Shown here: positions 60,999-64,000 of the stretch, piece by piece
Position numbering within the stretch: position 1 is the first letter of the stretch
Layout of the letters: the number at the start of each line of letters is the position of its first letter
Origin: Nitzschia sp. DOCU1
Lineage: Eukaryota; Bacillariophyta; Bacillariophyceae; Bacillariales; Bacillariaceae
Assembly (NCBI GenBank): GCA_951394045.1
Contig: OX595986.1
Span: 4,245,534-4,309,533, forward strand
Direction: 5' to 3'
Length of the DNA: 64,000 nucleotides
The notes under the pieces: model-generated
Seen by the model: only the letters and a program-made list of their open reading frames with translations
Told to the model about the DNA's origin: nothing
Databases searched by the model: none
Position numbers and translations under genes: made by a program

Positions 60999-63047
60999 AT
61001 GAGCCATCGAGCCCTTCGCCGATTGCGTCAAGAACGTGACAATACTCTTTTGAATCCCGGCGGCGGCGACGACGAAAGTGATGAAGATGACGACGAAGAG
61101 GATCTTCCAGGTCGAGCCTCCAAGCCCGGCTTTGCCTTTGTGATGGACGACGACGAAGAAGAAGAAGAAGAATCCTCTTCTTCGGATTCCGAGGAAGGGG
61201 CAGACGCACCCAAGAAAGTGACAGTTGAGGCACCTAGTGCTGCCACTTCTGCATCGGCGCCGACACTACCCGACAAAGTCGAGGAAAAGGCGGAAGATTT
61301 GGACGCATTGCTAGAAGAGTTCAAGCAGCAAGACGAAGTGACAGAATTTGGACCCGACGGACTGGACGACAAGCGGTCTTCTTATTATGATATTATCACG
61401 TCCAATATTGAGTTGCGCTGTCTGGATATCGATTTCGTCCAACGAACGTCCTTGCTAGGAAGCAACGAGGACAGTGCACCAGCTCGAAATCGGCGTGGTC
61501 GCCAAATTGTATTTGGTCCTCCGAGGGACAACTGGCCTAGACCGCCTCACTATGTTGGTGGGGGGATGGGGATGGTGACGTATGAGACAGTTGAAAAAGC
61601 CCCTGCGATTCCTTGGCCGTACTCGGAAATGAAAGCTGGCGATGAACGTTGTCCAGAGGCTCATAGGTGGTTTCTGTTCACCTACTCCGATAGCTACGAG
61701 CGCGACCGTGAGGATTTTGATAGGATCAGAGCTTCGGGCGACCCCAACGCCTTGGCACTCTACATTGCACACCATCCATTCGTGGTAGAGGCTCTGTTAC
61801 AGCTTTCCACTGTGCTGTATCAAACCAACCAGTCAAACGAAGGGCTGTCACTGCTTAAACGGGCCTTGTATACATATGAATGCGCTTCACTTAATAGCTT
61901 CTTGCAGATTGAAAATCGCCTCGGATTTATGGACAACGAACAGCCAACCAATCAGCTCTTCTTTGAAGCTCTGTTCCGTCTTGTTCGAGTGAGCCACTTG
62001 GCGGTGTAAGTATCCGAATACATTGGCTGAAACAATCCATTGTTGCGGTGGCTCATCCTTGTTTTCTGTTGCAGACTTCCTCGAGCGTCGCTGGCCGCGT
62101 CGCGATTCCTTTTGTCACTAGATCCTTTGCGTGATCCGATGGGTGTGCTTCTTGCCATTGATTTTTTTGCCTTGAGTTCAAACAGCGAAACAAACGATCA
62201 GTGGCTGGTAGACTTTGCGGAGGCTGGAACGGTAAAGCTTCACTACATGGATGATACCACGGAAGATGGATATGAGTGCGGCCTTCTCGATCTGCCGAAT
62301 TTTGCGTACTCGTACGCAATGGCCTTGTTTCGATTGGATCGAAGCAGACCGACGGAAACTTCTAAAGAGAAGGCCGACGCCGCCATGAAGGCAGCTCTGA
62401 GTCGGTTTCCGTCCATATTAGAGCAGTTGTTGGTTCAGAACGAAGTGAATACTTCTGGCCGATCCTTTCAGACGGATTGGCCATCTGTATTGGGTTTTGC
62501 TAGAGATCGCGCTCTGCAAGTTCAAAATCAGCTGACGGAAGCAGCCGCTGCAGACCCCGTGGTTCGGGCTTGTACCTCCCAAGCGTATGATTTGATTACT
62601 CGAATCTTTGTTCAACAAAACTTCAAGCTGTGGAGCCTAGATGTGGTGCTCACGTGGATGTATCAAAATCTCAAGGAACTCAAGGAGAATCCGGACCCGG
62701 TGGTTCCGTTACAGCCAGCGATTATGCGCTATGCACGATGCGACCCTTCGGATTACGAAAGTAAATTCCAAACAATGCCCGCTGATGCGAATCCTCTAGA
62801 TCCTGCATTGGTTGCCCATGCCATGACAATTGACACAAACCGCCCTCGGTTTATGCAGCGAGCCGCTCGCGGTGGTGGTATGATGGACGAATTTGCCATG
62901 ATGGCGGCGTTGGACCAGCATGGTGTATTAGCAGGTCCACCGACAGCGATGATTGATCCAGACTGGCCCGTATTGGAGGTTTTCTGGCGAAGCTTTTTGC
63001 CTTGGGCGCACGTTGAAGGAGTACCTCCTCCGAGACGACACGGGTAA
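60999..63047 (+). CDS. TCF25: TCF25/RQC1-like ribosome quality control protein
   Basis: Two exons, 60999-62005 and 62075-63047, 69-nt intron (GTAAGT...TGCAG), phase 2 join SHLAV|LPRASLA; 659 aa. RQC1/TCF25 belongs to the ribosome quality-control complex with Listerin. The start MSHRALRRLRQERD is the conserved TCF25 opening (MS.RALR.L). An acidic N-terminal stretch follows, then NIELRCLDIDFVQR, DNWPRPPHYVGGGMGMV, HRWFLFTYSDSYERDREDF, FVVEALLQLSTVLYQTNQSNEGLSLLKRALYTYE, and the helical repeat part FRLVRVSHLAVLPRASLAASRFLLSLDPLRDPMGVLLAIDF. Convergent with the EPSP synthase gene, 35 bp between stops. Confidence 0.9.
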
Positions 63048-63082
63048 TTTTAGAGACAATCTATTTCTGAGTTCATTGCTAC

Positions 63083-64000
63083 CTAATGCGTAGCGATTCC
63101 TTCAAGCATGTCAAAGTAGGTCGGGAAGGTCTTGGCTGTGCATCCAGGGTCATTAATAATGACGTTGACACCTCCACAAGCGGCGAGACTGAAAGTCATT
63201 GCCATTCGGTGATCGTCGTAGGTCTCGATAAGGACATTGTCGTTAATCTTGTTGCCGGCAGGAGGGTGAATTATACAGTAGTCCTCAAATTCTTCGACTT
63301 TAGCACCGAGCTTGGTGCACTCAGCAACAATAGCCTTCATTCGCTCAGTCTCCTTCAGCCGCCACGAATAGACGTTTCGGATTGTGGTCGGGCCCTCGGC
63401 AAAGAGGGCCGCTACAGCCAGCGTCATGGCAGCATCCGGGATTTTACCGCAGTCGACATCCACGCCCTTCAGTTTCTTTGATGGATCACGAGTCACCGTG
63501 ATACTTTCCGGTGCCCATGTGACAGTAGCTCCCATTTGTTCCATCACATTTGCAAAGGCGACGTCGCCCTGAACACTTTCCGACCCGCATCCTCTAACAG
63601 TAACAGTTCCACCTGTGATAGCTGCTCCTGCAATAAAGTAACTAGCCGAACTAGCATCTCCCTCCACCAAAATTGAGCCAGGACTCTTGTATTTTTCCGA
63701 CGCAGCAATGTGGAATTTCGGCCGACCATCCATGTCGCCTTCAATCTTTACGGTGACACCAAATTTCTTCATCAGCCCAATCGTCAATGCCACGTATGGT
63801 GCCGAGATAAGTTCATCTTTGATTTCAATGGTAACATCCCCATCAACAACGGGCGCTGCCATCAATAGAGAGGACAGAAACTGTGATGACATCTTGCCAC
63901 TGATAGATGCCTTCCAGTGGTTGCCAAACGGTCAGAAAATAGTATTCCGCCGAAATATTCAGAAACTTTGCAACGTACCTTGCCGCCCTTCAGTCCTTTG
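63083..64000 (-). CDS. EPSP synthase, C-terminal part (5' end outside window)
   Basis: Exons within the window: 63910-63083 and part of an upstream exon from the window edge to 63979, joined over a 68-nt intron (GTACGT...GGAAG) as [31 protein letters not shown] synthase makes 5-enolpyruvylshikimate 3-phosphate in the shikimate pathway, in plastids. The visible part includes [56 protein letters not shown] (substrate Asp of EGDASSA), [53 protein letters not shown] (KETER loop), and [11 protein letters not shown], then the C-terminal [17 protein letters not shown]. All catalytic C-terminal motifs are intact. It could be a stand-alone enzyme or the end of a larger shikimate fusion; the sequence shown cannot tell. 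Confidence 0.93.

Overview
This is nuclear DNA from a photosynthetic stramenopile, most likely a pennate diatom. Genes sit on both strands at high density and many are interrupted by short GT-AG introns of about 56-112 nt. Several proteins begin with signal-like leaders followed by Ala/Phe-type plastid cleavage motifs (SSAF at 14.5 kb, SAWGF at 44.7 kb). One gene needs an in-frame TGA read as selenocysteine. I joined exons by hand: every splice given has a GT donor and an AG acceptor, keeps the reading frame, and restores family-typical residues across the junction where the family is recognisable.

Layout. 0-7 kb: 3' part of an IMP 5'-nucleotidase (ISN1), SEC62, a THP3/LENG8-like PCI protein, the GPI-transamidase subunit PIG-U and a MED8-like protein. 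7-14 kb: dynein intermediate chain, a selenocysteine MsrA, and a MUS81-type nuclease carrying a SAP motif. 14-25 kb: a small plastid-targeted protein, a FAIM1-like protein, a derlin, a 2OG-Fe(II) oxygenase, cysteinyl-tRNA synthetase, and a gamma-glutamylcyclotransferase fused to RCC1 repeats. 25-35 kb: a small secreted conserved protein, a linker-histone-domain FKBP, tubulin cofactor E, a GT31 (C1GALT-like) glycosyltransferase, and the largest subunit of RNA polymerase III. 35-43 kb: an At5g03900-like membrane protein, a broken fumarate-reductase-like flavoprotein gene, then about 3.4 kb of gene-poor, repeat-bearing DNA. 42.6-56 kb: plastid MiaB/CDK5RAP1-type methylthiotransferase, a cysteine-rich secreted protein, an unrecognised protein with an Asn-Cys motif, RAD23, ATG12, an SRRM1-like splicing protein, a NicO-like membrane protein and an exocyst SEC6-like protein. 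56-64 kb: tRNA-Thr(CGT), an LRR membrane protein, a FAM32A-like protein, TCF25/RQC1, and the 3' part of an EPSP synthase gene.

Most genes are housekeeping genes and show no operon-like logic. Neighbours are often tail-to-tail with 35-150 bp between stops, or head-to-head over short shared promoters. The protein-quality-control theme recurs (SEC62, derlin, RAD23, TCF25, ATG12, FKBP), but I infer no functional cluster from it.

The strongest points for a second look are: (1) the Sec-MsrA with a SECIS-like stem-loop downstream; (2) two introns of the RNA polymerase III gene that are almost identical in sequence, as expected of introner-like intron duplication; (3) unusual domain fusions (H15-FKBP, GGCT-RCC1, MUS81-SAP); (4) a 63-bp in-frame tandem duplication of the ATG12 tail; (5) a decayed or mis-assembled fumarate reductase gene; (6) several small intergenic repeat families.
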